Shown piece by piece: positions 42,901 to 55,944 of a stretch of DNA of 64,000 bases (position 1 is its first letter; each line of letters opens with the position of its first letter). Both the position numbers and the translations under genes were made by a program. The notes under the pieces are model-generated. The model searched no databases. It saw only the letters and a list, made by a program, of their open reading frames with translations, and was not told where the DNA came from. Source of the DNA: Cepaea nemoralis (Eukaryota; Mollusca; Gastropoda; Stylommatophora; Helicidae); assembly GCA_014155875.1 (NCBI GenBank), contig JACEFZ010014487.1:1-64000 (forward strand), given 5' to 3'.

Positions 42901-45900
42901 TCCACTAACATACCCTAGTCCAATCACACTCATGGCACTATCAACGTAGCTAACTACCACTTCCACTAACAAACCCTAGTCCAATCACACTCATGGCACT
43001 ATCAACGTAGCTAACTACCACCTCCACTAACACACCCTAGTCCGACCACACTCATGGCACTATCAACGTCGCCAACTATCACTTCCAGTAACAAACCCTA
43101 GTCCGACCACACTCATGGCACTATCAACGTAGCTAACTACCACTTCCACTAACAAACCCTAGTCCGACCACACTCATGGCACTATCAAAGTAACTAACTA
43201 CCACTTCCACTAACAAACCCTAGTCCAATCACACTCATGGCACTATCAACGTAGCTAACTACCACTTCCACTAACAACCCCTAGTCTGACCACACACATA
43301 GCACTATCAACGTAGCTAACTACCACTTCCACTAACAAACCCTAGTCTGACCACACTCATGGCACTATCAACGTAGCTAACTACCACCTCCACTAACAAA
43401 CCCTAGTCCAATCACACTCATGGCACTATCAACGTAGCTAACTACCACTTCCACTAACAAACCCTAGTCCAGTCACACTCATGGCACTATCAACGTAGCT
43501 AACTACCACTTCCACTAACAAACCCTAGTCCAATCACACTCATGGCACTATCAACGTAGCTAACTACCACTTCCACTAACAAACCCTAGTCTGACCACAC
43601 TCATGGCACTATCAACGTAGCTAACTACCACCTCCACTAACAAACCCTAGTCCAATCACACTCATGGCACTATCAACGTAGCTAACTACCACTTCCACTA
43701 ACAAACCCTAGTCCAATCACACTCATGGCACTATCAACGTAGCTACCTACCACTTCCACTAACAAACCCTAGTCCAATCACACTCATGGCACTATCAACG
43801 TAGCTAACTACCACTTCCACTAACAAACCCTAGTCCAATCACACTCATGGCACTATCAACGTAGCTAACTACCACTTCCACTAACAAACCCTAGTCCAAC
43901 CACACTCATGGCACTATCAACGTAGCCAACTACCACTTCCATAACAAACCCTAGTCCAACCACACTCATGGCACTATCAACGTAGCTAACTACCACTTCC
44001 ACTAACAAACCCTAGTCCGACCACACTCATGGCACTATCAAGTAGCTAACTACCACTTCCACTAACAACCCTAGTCCACTCACACTCATGGCACTATCAA
44101 CGTAGCTAACTACCACTTCCACTAACAAACCCTAGTCCACCACACTCATGGCACTATACAACGTAGCTAACTACCACCTCCACTAACACACCCTAGTCCA
44201 ATCACACTCATGGCACTATCAACGTAGCTAACTACCACTTCCACTAACAAACCCTAGTCCAATCACACTCATGCACTATCAACGTAGCTAACATACCACT
44301 TCCACTAACAAACCCATAGTCTGACCACACTCATGCACTATCAACGTAGCTAACTACCAACTTCCACTAACAAACCCTAGTCCCAATCACACTCATGGCA
44401 CTATCAACGTAGCTAACTACCACTTCACTAACAAACCCTAGTTACCAATCACACTCATGCACTATCAACGTAGCTAACTACCACTTCCACTAACAAACCC
44501 TAGTCCAATCACACTCATGGCACTATCAACGTAGCTAACTACCACTCTCCACTAACAAACCCTAGTCCAATCACACTCATGTGCACTATCAACGTAGCTA
44601 ACTACCACTTCCACTAACAAACCCTAGTCCCAATCACACTCATGGCACTATCAACGTAGCTAACTACCACTTCCACTAACAAACCCTAGTCCAATCACAC
44701 TCATGGCACTATCAACGTAGCTAACTACCACTTCCACTAACAAACCCTAGTCTAATCCACACTCATGGCACTATCAACGTAGCTAACTACCACTTCCACT
44801 AACAAACCCTAGTCACTCACACTCATGGCACTATCAACGTAGCTAACTACCACCTCCACTAACAAACCCTAGTCCGAATCCACACTCATGGCACTATCAA
44901 CGTAGCTAACTACCACCTCCACTAACAAACCCTAGTCCGACCACACTCATGGCACTATCAACGTAGCTAACTACCACTTCCACTAACAAACCCTAGTCCG
45001 ACCACACTCATGGCACTATCAACGTAGCTAACTACCACTTCCACTAACAAACCCTAGTCCAATCACACTCATGGCACTATCAACGTAGCTAACTACCACT
45101 TCCACTAACAAACCCTAGTCCAATCACACTCATGGCACTATCAACGTAGCTAACTACCACTTCCACTAACAAACCCTAGTCCAATCACACTCATGGCACT
45201 ATCAACGTAGCTAACTACCACCTGCACTAACAAACCCTAGTCCAATCACACTCATGGCACTATCAACGTAGCTAACTACCACTCCACTAACAAACCCTAG
45301 TCCAATCACACTCATGGCACTATCAACGTAGCTAACTACCACTTCCACTAACAAACCCTAGTCCAATCACACTCATGGCACTATCAACGTAGCTAACTAC
45401 TACCTCCACTAACAAACCCTAGTCCAATCACACTCATGGCACTATCAACGTAGCTAACTACCACTTCCACTAACAAACCCTAGTCCAACTCACACTCATG
45501 GCACTATCAACGTAGCTAACTACCACTTCCACTAACAAACCCTAGTCAATCACACTCATGGCACTATCAACGTAGCTAACTACCACTTCCACTAACAAAC
45601 CCTAGTCTAACCACACTCATGGGCACTATCAACATTAGCTAACTCCACCTTCCCTAACAAACCCTAGTCCGACCACACTCATGGCACTATCACGTAGCTA
45701 ACTACCACTTCCACTAACAAACCCTAGTCCAATCCACACTCATGGCATCTCAACGTAGCTAACTACCACTTCCACTAACAAACCTAGTCCCAATCACACT
45801 CATGGCACTATTCAACGTAGCTAACTAGCCACTTCCCACTAACAAACCCTAGTCCAATCACACTCAGTTAGGCAACTATCAACGTAGCTAACTACCCACT

Positions 45901-48900
45901 TCCACTAACACACCCTAGTCCAACACACTCATGGCACTATCAACGTAGCTAACCTATCACTTCCACTAACAAACCCTAGTCCAATCCACACTCATGGCAC
46001 TATCAACGTAGCTAACTACCACTTCCACTAACAAACCCTAGTCCGACCACACTCATGGCACTAGCAAAGTAGCTAACTACCACTTCCACTTAACAAAACC
46101 CTAGTCCAATCACACTCATGGCACTATCAACGTAGCTAACTACCACTTCCACTAACAACCCTAGTCCAAGTCTAACACATCATGGGCACTATCAACGTAG
46201 CTATAACTACCACTTCCACTAACCAAACCCTAGGTCCAAATCACACTCATAGGCACTATCAACGTAGCTTAACTACCACCTTCCACTAACAAACCCTAGT
46301 CAGATCACAACTCATGGCACTACTCAACGTAGCTAACTACCACTATCCACTAACAAACCCTAGTCCATCACCACCTCATAGGCACTATCAATACGTAAGC
46401 CAACCTACCACTTCCACTAACAAAACCTATGTCCGATCCACACTCATGGCACTATCAACGTAGCTAACTACACCTTCACTAACAAACCCTAGTCCAATCA
46501 CACTCATGGCACTAATCAAGTAGCTAACTACCAGACTTCCACTAACAAACCCTAGTCTCAACTTCACACACTCATGGCACTATCAACGTAGCTAACTACC
46601 ACTTCCACTAACAAACCCTAGTCGCAACACACTCATGGCACTATCACGTAGCTTAACTACCACTTCCATAACATAACCCTAGTCCAATCACACTCATGGC
46701 ACTATCAAGTAGCTAACTACCACTTCCACTAACAAAACCCTAGTCCAATCACACTCATGGCACTATCAACGCTAGCTAACTACCACTTCCACTAACAAAC
46801 CCTAGTCCAATCACACTCATGGCACTATCAACGTAGCTAACTACCACTTCCAGTAACAAACCCTAGTCCAATCACACTCATGGCACTATCAACGTAGCTA
46901 ACTACCACTTCCACTAACAAACCCTAGTCCAATCACACTCATGGCACTATCAACGTAGCTAACTACCACCTTCCACTAACAAACCCTAGTCTGACCACAC
47001 TCATGGCACTATCAACGTAGCTAACTACCTACTTCCACTAACAAACCCTAGTCCGAATCACACTCATGGCACTATCAACGTAGCTAACTACCACTTCCAC
47101 TAACAAACCCTAGTCCCAATCACCACTCATGGCACTATCAACGTAGCTAACTACTCACTTCCAGTAACAAACCCTAGTCCGACCACACTCATGGCACTAT
47201 CAACGTAGCTAACTACCACTTCCACTAACAAACCCTAATATCGACCACACTCATGGCACTATCAACGTAGCTAACTACCACTTCCACTAACAAACCCTAG
47301 TCCAATCACACTCATGGCACTATCAATGTAGCTAACTACCACTTCCACTAACAAACCCTAGTCCAATCACACTCATGGCACTATCAACGTAGCTAACTAC
47401 CACTTCCAGTAACAAACCCCAGTCCGACCACACTTATGGCACTATCAACGTAGCTAACTATCACTTCCATAACAAACCCTAGTCTGACCACACTCATGGC
47501 ACTATCAACGTAGCTAACTACCACTTCCAGTAACAAACCGCAGTCCGACCACACTCATGGCACTATCAACGTAGCTAACTACCACTTCCACTAACAAACC
47601 CTAGTCCAATCACACTCATGGCACTATCAACGTAGCTAACTACCAACTCCACTAACAAACCCTAGTCCAATCACACTCATGGCACTATCAACGTAACTAA
47701 CTACCACCTCCACTAACAAACCCTAGTCAAATCACACTCATGGCACTATCAATGTAGCTAACTACCACTTCCACTAACAAACCCTAGTCCAATCACACTC
47801 ATGGCACTATCAACGTAGTTAACTACCACCTCCACTAACAAAACCCTAGTCCAATCACACTCAGGCACTATCAACGTAGCTAACTACCACTTCCACTAAC
47901 AAACCCTAGTCTGACCACACTCATGGCACTATCAACGTAGCTAACTACCACTTCCACTAACAAACCCTAGTCCCGATCACACTCATGGCACTATCAACGT
48001 AGCTAACTACCACCTCCACTAACAAACCATAGTCCAATCACACTCATGGCACTATCAACGTAGCTAACTACCACTTCCACTAACAAACCCTAGTCCAATC
48101 ACACTCATGGCACTATCAACGTAGCTAACTATCACTTCCAGTAACAAACCCTAGTCCGACCACACTCATGGCACTATCAACGTAGCTAACTACCACTTCC
48201 AGTAACAAACCCTAGTCCGACCACACTCATGGCACTATCAACGTAGCTAACTACCACTTCCACTAAAAACCTAGTCCAATCACACTCATGGCACTATCAA
48301 CGTAGCTAACTACCACTTCCACTAACAAACCCTAGTCCAATCACACTCATGGCACTATCAACGTAGCTAACTAACCACTTCCAACTAAACAAACCCTAAT
48401 CTGAACCACACTCATGGCACTATCAAACGTAGCTAAACATACCACTAGCCACTAACAAAACCCTAGTCCAATCACACTACCATAAAGGCTCACTAGATCA
48501 ACGTAGCTAACTACCACTTCCACTAACAAACTCCTAGTCGCAATCACACTCATGGCACTATCAACGTAGCTAACTACACTTCCAGTAACAAACCCAGTCC
48601 GACCACACTTATGGCATATCAACGTAGCTAACTATCACTTCACATAACAACCCTAGTCTGACCAACACTCATGGCACTATCAACGTAGCTAACTACCACT
48701 TCCAGTAACAAACCGCAGTCCGACCATCACATCATTGCACTATCAACGTAGCTACTACCACTTCCACTAACAAAACCCTAGTCCGAATCACACTCATAGG
48801 CACTATCAACGTAGCTAACTACCACACTCCACTAACAAACCCTAGTCCATCACAGCTCATGGCACTATCACGTAGACTAACTACCACCTCCACTAACAAA

Positions 48901-49632
48901 CCCTAGTCAAATCACACTCATGGCACTATCAATGTAGCTAACTACCACTTCCACTAACAAACCCTAGTCCAATCACACTCATGGCACTATCAACGTAGTT
49001 AACTACCACCTCCACTAACAAACCCTAGTCCAATCACACTCATGGCACTATCAACGTAGCTAACTACCACTTCCAGTAACAAACCCTAGTCTGACCGCAC
49101 TCATGGCACTATCAACGTAGCTAACTACCACTTCCAGTAACAAACCCTAGTCTGACCGCACTCATGGCACTATCAACGTAGCTAACTACCACCTCCACTA
49201 ACAAACCATAGTCCAATCACACTCATGGCACTATCAACGTAGCTAACTACCACCTCCACTAACAAACCCTAGTCCAATCACACTCATGGCACTATCAACG
49301 TAGCTAACTATCACTTCCAGTAACAAACCCTAGTCCGACCACACTCATGGCACTATCAACGTAGCTAACTACCACTTCCAGTAACAAACCCTAGTCCGAC
49401 CACACTCATGGCACTATCAACGTAGCTAACTACCACTTCCACTAACAAACCCTAGTCCAATCACACTCATGGCACTATCAACGTAGCTAACTACCACTTC
49501 CACTAACAAACCCTAGTCCAATCACACTCATGGCACTATCAACGTAGCTAACTATCACTTCCAGTAACAAACCCTAATCTGACCGCACTCATGGCACTAT
49601 CAACGTAGCTAACTGTCACCTACACTAACACG
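39981..49632. repeat. 61-bp satellite array, about 158 units
   Basis: A 9.65-kb array of a 61-bp unit (ctcatggcactatcaacgta, gctaactaccacttccacta, acaaaccctagtccaatcaca). Two main variant classes alternate: ccaatcac and ctgaccac/ccgaccac. Diagnostic variants recur at exactly 1,159 bp (19 units) between about 41451-41940 and 42610-43100, which shows a higher-order unit. From about 43.9 to 46.7 kb and about 48.37 to 48.89 kb single-base indels abound while the rest is clean, which points to local consensus errors. No open frame of note. It fills most of the intron between exons 51481-51307 and 34137-34040. Confidence 0.97.
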
Positions 49633-50082
49633 CAGGCCGAAATATGTTGAAGTCACTAAAATATTGTTAATGACAAGTGTCATGGTGTGCCTTGAGGTGG
49701 AACAATTCTAACAGTGTTGACAGCTTCAAAACTGAGACACCACTGAAAGGAGATGTCTCCATATCCACAAGCACACAACCATGTGACATGTTCAATGCCT
49801 AGATAGTTAACCTTTGAGTTGAGTTGAATGTAGTTGAGATGAATCACAGGAGGGAAAGACAGACATTTTATTCCTCTGTGCACCCAGGCCTACAAAATGT
49901 GCTTGTGCTAACATTTGACACACCTGGAGCAGGTTCCTGCTAGAGGAATTTATTTGCTCATTACTGCCAACCTTGACATTGGAAATAGCATTGAGGGGTG
50001 ACGTTAGGGGACGTAATCATTTCAGTGGCAGTACGATAAGAAGGCATATTCACTCACAGTAGTTCAAAGGTTCAATTTTTTT
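49633..50082. other. Unassigned intron stretch
   Basis: Unique sequence between the satellite and SINE-C. No splice-flanked open segment was found. Confidence 0.5.
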
Positions 50083-50375
50083 TTTTTTTGCTCGCTTTGA
50101 ACTCAAGCGTAGTCTGCTATTAACAAGCTATTAATTTTAGTGTACTGGACTTATTTTTCTATGTGGAATACTTTCCCTATTACCAGCGTCCCTCACCATC
50201 CAGCGAACCTACTCCGATTTCTGAGGTAATTGTAACTTATGTCTCCAAGTCAAGGATGAGAAGTCAAGATTTTAGTCCAACTGATCAGTGGTGGGGTTGA
50301 ACCCGTTACCTCAGCATCAGCACACCGGATGTTTAAGAATGAGGACTCTTATACATTCAACATGCAGAACGCCAT
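50083..50375 (-). mobile_element. SINE-C, reverse copy
   Basis: On the minus strand it has an intact B-box-like GGGTTCAACCCC, the body shared with 17737-18035 (ttgacttctcatccttgact) and a 14-nt A tail (plus-strand T run at about 50076-50090). Confidence 0.8.
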
Positions 50376-51306
50376 AAAGGTCAATAATTCGGTTTCCATG
50401 CCAACGAGGCATGTTTGGGATAAGCACTAGAACCATCATTTTCTGATGTATTAACATGGTTAAGCATTTCCCTGCTACTGTCTCGCATTCTTGCAAGCTA
50501 TTTTCATGGGTCAGATGATCTGAACATCAGTGCTGCAGACATCAGAGTTACAGCTCAGTCTTCCAGGGATATCCCAACCAACCGAGAACACTAGCATACG
50601 GAAAACAAAATATTGTACACAAAATATACACACATGACAGTATCTCATGTCGCAGAAATAAGCTTTCTTAGGTAGATGACAGAAATGATACAGGCGCATA
50701 TTATATAGTTTTTACAGTATGGTGTGCTTACAGACAGGTGACAATTTGTCTTCTTCTGAAATGGAAGGAGGCAGGGTTATATTAATTTCTAAAACATTTA
50801 AATTAATTTCTATTATCATCATCATCATCAAGTCTAACTGTGATCAACAAATGCCATCATGATCATCAAGTCTAACCATCATCACAAAATGTCATCATCT
50901 GTCGAGGTCTAATTTTTCTAAGCACTTTACGCATTTCATTCGTTTCTTGTAGAACTTGCTCATTGGTTTTTCGATGTGCCCACCACACATAATACTCTTG
51001 TGCAAAGTTACATTTATTTGTTGTTTTTTTCCACAATCAACCTCAGCCTTTCACATAAATGACTAAAATATTGCCACTCCGTGGTTCCTGGCACAAATTA
51101 ACTTCAACTTAACTATTTTCCTCAACTGCAAAATACTCATGAATTAACCTAATAACATTACAAGCCCACATCAGACCTCAATATTCACACAGAAAAATTA
51201 ACACATAAACCCAGATAACATCAGTCTACAAGAAAGAAGATTATGATCACAGCACATTTTAAGTTACTAGAAGTCAAAAATATTTTTTATGTGGCTCAAA
51301 ACTCAC
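50376..51306. other. Unassigned intron stretch
   Basis: A/T-rich, with a short (TCA)n at 50815-50832 and duplicated aagtctaac/atcatca words to about 50900. No exon recognised. Confidence 0.5.
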
Positions 51307-51481
51307 CTTTTATGGAGGTAGGTACTTCTTTCAGCAGGCAAAGGGGCAACAACACTGGGCAGGGCTTTCTTAAGTGGTGGAGTACCTTGAGAGTAGTCTT
51401 TGCTTGGTAGATCCACGCTACTGTTAGCCACAATCCCACGTTCCCCATCTGAGTCTGGTGTTCGTTGGTGGTAGATGTAAG
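51307..51481 (-). CDS. ANKS1: ANKS1-like gene, linker exon after ankyrin region
   Basis: A 175-nt exon between acceptor ttttgttag (from 51481) and donor AAAAG|GTGAGT (51306). Its first two bases complete the codon left by exon 53873-53772, and it ends in phase 2, which matches the next exon. It encodes TYIYHQRTPDSDGERG, then a stretch rich in Ser, Pro and Lys (SQGTPPLKKALPSVVAPLPA) and ends STYLHKR. No folded domain; it fits the start of the disordered linker that follows the ankyrin repeats in ANKS1 proteins. Neighbouring sequence is repeat-free for only about 280 bp upstream. Confidence 0.8.
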
Positions 51482-51761
51482 CTAACAAAATCAAACGTTT
51501 ACTTTAGAAATAATACATTTACTTTAGCAATTATACATTCATTTTAGAAATTATCAACGTGTTAAGATATTCATGGTCAGCGAGAGCTAACAAACTGAAA
51601 TGTTACATGAGAATGGATACACTATGTACATAAAGTAGAATGATAGAAGTTGTAAATTTCGACCACAAGGTATGTTAACCCTATAAATATCTGCATGAAC
51701 ACATACTCAACAGAGATTAATCAACAAATGAAAATATTACAATTATAATTAATTTGTATTT
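51482..51761. other. Intron with short 22-bp repeats
   Basis: Three copies of a tttagaaattatacattcat-like motif at 51497-51562, next to the acceptor of the linker exon. Otherwise nothing recognised. Confidence 0.5.
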
Positions 51762-51955
51762 TGGGGGGCTGTGGTGGCATAGTTGACACAGCGCTAGCAT
51801 ACTAAAACAGTGGTTTGGGTTCAAACCCCGGCAGAAGCACTATTATCTGCTATGTCCAGTGCTGTTCTGGGGTTCACACAACTGGATGCTGAACTATTTT
51901 AAGAATGTTCTGGGAGTTGTCTAGGAAAATAAGGTGATGAGGAAGTGAACTGAAC
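51762..51955 (+). mobile_element. SINE-E, tRNA-derived
   Basis: The head ggctgtggtggcatagttga carries an A-box-like TGGCATAGTTGAC and an intact B box GGTTCAAACCC. The body ends with cacctcacctaattatatga, which is exactly the start of the 30-bp array that follows. Confidence 0.75.
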
Positions 51956-53672
51956 ACCTCACCTAATTATATGACCTAGAATACCTCACCTAATTATATC
52001 ATGATCTAGAATACCTCACCTAATTATATCATGATCTAGAATACCTCCCCTAATTATATCATGATTTAGAATACCTCAAATAATTATATCATGATCTAGA
52101 ATACCTCACCTAATTATATCATGATTTAGAATACCTCACCTAATTATATCATGATTTAGAATACCGCACCTAATTATATCATGATCTAGAATACCTCACC
52201 TAATTATATCATGATCTAGAATACCTCACCTAATTATATCATGATCTAGAATACCTCACCTAATTATATCATGATCTAGAATACCTCACCTAATTATATC
52301 ATGATCTAGAATACCTCACCTAATTATATCATGACCTAGAATACCTCACCTAATTATATCATGATCTAGAATACCTCACCTAATTATATCATGATCTAGA
52401 ATACCTCACCTAAATATATCATGATCTAGAATACCTCACCTAATTATATCATGATCTAGAATACCTCACCTAATTATATCATGATCTAGAATACCTCAAA
52501 TAATTATATCATGATCTAGAATACCTCACCTAATAATATCATGATTTAGAATACCTCACCTAATTATATCTCGATCTAGAATACCTCACCTAATTATAAC
52601 ATGATCTAGAATACCTCACCTAATTATATCATGATCTAGAATACCTCACCTAATTATATCATGATCTAGAATACCTCACCTAATTATATCATGATCTAAA
52701 ATACCTCACATAATTATACCTCACCTAATTATATCATGATCTAGAATACCTCACCTAATTATATCATGATCTAGAATACCTCACCTAATTATATCATGAT
52801 CTAGAATACCGCACCTAATTATATCATGATCTAGAATATCTCACCTAATTATATCATGATCTAGAATACCTCAAATAATTATATCATGATTTAGAATATC
52901 TCAAATAATTATATCATGATCTAGAATACCTCACCTAATTATATCATGATCTAGAATATCTCACCTAATTATATCATGATTTAGAATACCTCACCTAATT
53001 ATATCATGATTTAGAATACCTCACCTAATTATATCATGATCTAGAATACCTCACCTAATTATATCATGATCTAGAATACCTCAAATAATTATATCATGAT
53101 CTAGAATACCTCCCCTAATTATATCATGATTTAGAATACCTCACCTAATTATATCATGATCTAGAATACCTCACCTAATTATAACATGATCTAGAATACC
53201 TCACCTAATTATATCATGATCTAGAATACCTCACCTAATTATATCATGATCTAGAATACCTCACATAATTATACCTCACCTAATTATATCATGATCTAGA
53301 ATACCTCACCTAATTATATCATGATCTAGAATACCTCACCTAATTATATCATGATCTAGAATACCTCACCTAATTATATCATGATCTAGAATACCTCACC
53401 TAATTATATCATGATCTAGAATACCTCGAATAATTATATCATGATTTAAAATACCTCTCACCTAATTATATCATCTAGAATACCTCAAATAATTATATCA
53501 TGATCTAGAATACAGCACCTAATTATATCACGATCTAGAATACCTCACCTAATTAGATCACGATCTAGAATACCTCACCTAATTATATCACAATCTAGAA
53601 TACCTCACCTAATTATATCATGATTTAGAATACCTCTCACCTAATTATATCATGATCAGAATACCTCACCTA
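51940..53672. repeat. 30-bp satellite, about 57 units
   Basis: Units of ctcacctaattatatcatgatctagaatac with few variants (ccc, aaa, gatt). A shortened unit, cctcacataattatacctca, occurs twice (about 52704 and 53264), about 560 bp apart, evidence of a larger duplicated block. The array arises from the 3' end of SINE-E. Confidence 0.97.
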
Positions 53673-53771
53673 GTTATATGTGAATATTTCACGACTAAAA
53701 CTTCACACCCTTTTGTGAATATTTGACCCTGTACACATAAATCTTACTTTTGTTAATATCTATAATCTTAC

Positions 53772-53873
53772 TTTTGAGGATGGTCAGGGCATCTTCGGCA
53801 GCTTTGGAAGGAATAGATCTGAGGATATCTTCTGCTGTACAGCCTGTCTGAGACTTCACTGTTATGTCGATGC
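53772..53873 (-). CDS. ANKS1: ANKS1-like gene, exon closing the ankyrin region
   Basis: A 102-nt exon between acceptor cacaacag (from 53873) and donor CTCAAAA|GTAAGA. It joins the preceding exon in phase 1 to make Gly, and ends in phase 1. The encoded GIDITVKSQTGCTAEDILRS and PSKAAEDALTILK correspond to the family pattern GIDxNIKDSLGRTVLDILKEHPS followed by a helical LQIATLL segment that caps the last ankyrin repeat. Length and position agree with the human proteins as I recall them. Together with the two upstream exons this gives the strongest identification in the window. Confidence 0.85.
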
Positions 53874-54007
53874 CTGTTGTGACAGACAGAAAATATAACC
53901 AGAATTATAAACATGTCAACCAAATATGATGATATTTTAAACAAGGTAGATGTTAGTCTATTGCAGACTCTGCCTTGCCTCTCTTCCTACTTTTTTATCT
54001 CCCATAG

Positions 54008-54245
54008 AAACATAGCCGGTCTCTCTGGCTGAGGAGTTAAACACTTTCTCCGTAATCCCGTTTATCACGCAGAGTCTCGTAGCGGGTGAGAGCTGGAGGC
54101 GGTTCGACACCCGCTGGTGACTTGCAGGATAACTGAGCCGGCCACTCAGAAAGCAATGGCAAACTACTGAACGTAATCTTGCCAAGAAATCAGCAGACAG
54201 CTGAAAGATGCTGCTGTTGACATCGATGTCCTGTAAAGGATATGA
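54008..54245 (+). mobile_element. SINE-A, best-preserved copy
   Basis: Head gccggtctctctggctgagg, B-box-like GGCGGTTCGACACCCG, central cagaaagcaatggcaaacta, and tail gacatcgatgtcctgtaaag followed by an A run. It is the fullest copy among six or seven in the window. Because the minus strand is open through part of it, a false 129-codon frame appears. Confidence 0.88.
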
Positions 54246-54325
54246 AAATTTAAAAAAAAAAAAAAAATAGAAACATAGGCCCTCAGTCAACTCTTGCCAA
54301 AGAATCCTATCTTTGTTAATGCCTT

Positions 54326-54706
54326 CGGCTCCTCCTATGTCATCCACTTCAACTGTCTCCTCTTCATGAGTTTGAGGTCTCCCTGTGTCATCCCCTTCAA
54401 CTGTCTCTTCTTCATGTGTTTGAGGTCTCCCTATGTTATCCCCTTCAACTGTCTCTTCTTCATGTGTTTGAGGTCTCCCTATGTTATCCCCTTCAACTGT
54501 CTCTTCTTCATGAGTTTGAGGTCTCCTATGCCATCCCCTTCAACTGTCTCTTCTTCATGTGTTTGAGGTCTCCCTATGTCATCCCCTTCAACTGTCTCTT
54601 CTTCATGTGTTTGCAGTCTCTTTATGTCATCCCCTTTAACTGTTGTTTCTTCATGTGTTTGAGGTCTCCCTATGTGATCTCCTTCAACTGTCTCTTCTTC
54701 ATGTGT
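54326..54706. repeat. 48-bp minisatellite, eight units
   Basis: Units of ttcatgtgtttgaggtctcc plus ctatgtcatccccttcaactgtctcttc. The unit is a multiple of three, and the minus strand reads an acidic 16-residue repeat (EETVEGDDIGRPQTHE), but one unit near 54515 has lost a base and breaks the frame. No splice signals support an exon, and the flanking exons already join in phase. Confidence 0.92.
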
Positions 54707-55609
54707 AACACAAGGGCAATTTACTCTACTACCCTGTGGCTCAGGGATGCCTTAGTTTTGTTTAGGCTTTACTCTAACTGACACACGAGTGTTCAATTGG
54801 TCAGCATCATTAAACATATGTCACATGAGAAATGTATGTTCGAGATGTTAATATAAGATAAATATTATCATCATCAAGAGCACTGAGCAATAGAGAACGG
54901 ATGTTTGTGGAATAAAATGACTGCCTGTGTCACTTAAGATAGCAGGGTAGAGGTATCCTGTATCAAGGCAGAAGTAAAGTGCTTCCTTCTTATGCTAGCC
55001 TACGTGACACTGTTGAGCAAGGTGGCTTAACCATTTAAAAAAAATTAATAATTTTAAAAAATATTTAAAAAATAAAAAATAAATAGGTTAACTGACAGCA
55101 TGTCAGCAGGTGGCAAATTTTAGGTAGGCAAAAGAGCTCTTTATGGAGACAATGGCTATGGTCACTGCCAAGAAGGAAGCAATAGCAGACTACCTTCTTT
55201 AGATACCTGAATAAAATTAGTGGAACTGTGGTAAAGCTGTGGAAATGTAAACAATATACAATAATACAAAGTAATGCAGCTTTACAGAACAAAATTACAA
55301 AACATACAGGACATTGCGGTGACTAGCCTTCATCAGCAAACAAATATACACAAAACACAACATATATCCAGATGATCTCCAGATGGGTGTATCAGACGCT
55401 TGCTTATGATCGAGAGGTTTTCCGGAAGGTTGTTATGGGAGCGAGGTTCTGCAAAGCACATGCTAATGAATGAATGAATTAACAACATATAATCACAGAG
55501 AAGACCCTCCAGTGACTATATTAAGGCATAAGAATAGGATGAGAAGAATATAAAGATGAAAAAAGATGCAAACAATGAGGAGAAAATGAAAATTTGGAAA
55601 ACAAAATTG
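54707..55609. other. Unassigned intron stretch
   Basis: Unique, A/T-rich, including an A/T run at 55035-55085 and a gaatgaatgaatt tetranucleotide at about 55466. No exon recognised. Confidence 0.5.
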
Positions 55610-55718
55610 TTGCTACTTATCTCAGAATCACAGGCTGTGATACTAATTGTCTATTTAAGAGCATCAAGGTGAAATAAATGTTAGTATCACAGCCTGGGAT
55701 TCTGAGATTAAGTAGCAA
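55610..55718. repeat. Near-perfect inverted repeat (hairpin), 37-bp arms
   Basis: Left arm 55610-55646 and right arm 55681-55718 are reverse complements except for one mismatch and one extra T. The loop is 34 nt. The ends TTGCTACTT / AAGTAGCAA may be the termini of a small foldback MITE. The near identity of the arms suggests a recent origin. Confidence 0.88.
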
Positions 55719-55727
55719 AAAATGTTA

Positions 55728-55812
55728 TCCAGTGCCACCCATCGGGTGCTGAAGAGCCATCTACTCCTCCCCACGACTCTTGGCGGCATAAGTGGAAGAT
55801 GATGATGACCTG
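55728..55812 (+). mobile_element. RTE-like LINE 3' end fragment
   Basis: Text ccacccatcgggtgctgaag, gactcttggcggcataag and the final gaagatgatgatgacc resemble LINE 3' ends with an (ATG)n tail. Confidence 0.45.
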
Positions 55813-55944
55813 TGTCTAGATGAAATCACAGATGGAATTACTAAACATACATGTATCTATGTGTAATCACAGACTAAATTATTGACCGAATTACTAAAAA
55901 TGCATGTGTCTATGTTTAATCATATACTAAATGATTGACAATAC

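Noticed and set aside
39981..49632. CRISPR array or telomeric repeat
   Set aside because: No unique spacers between repeats, so not CRISPR. The aaaccctag word resembles plant-type telomere text only by chance within a 61-bp unit.
53958..54706. Acidic 16-residue repeat as an extra ANKS1 exon
   Set aside because: Frame breaks in one unit, part of the frame lies in SINE-A, no splice signals, and exons 56020-55945 and 53873-53772 already join in phase.
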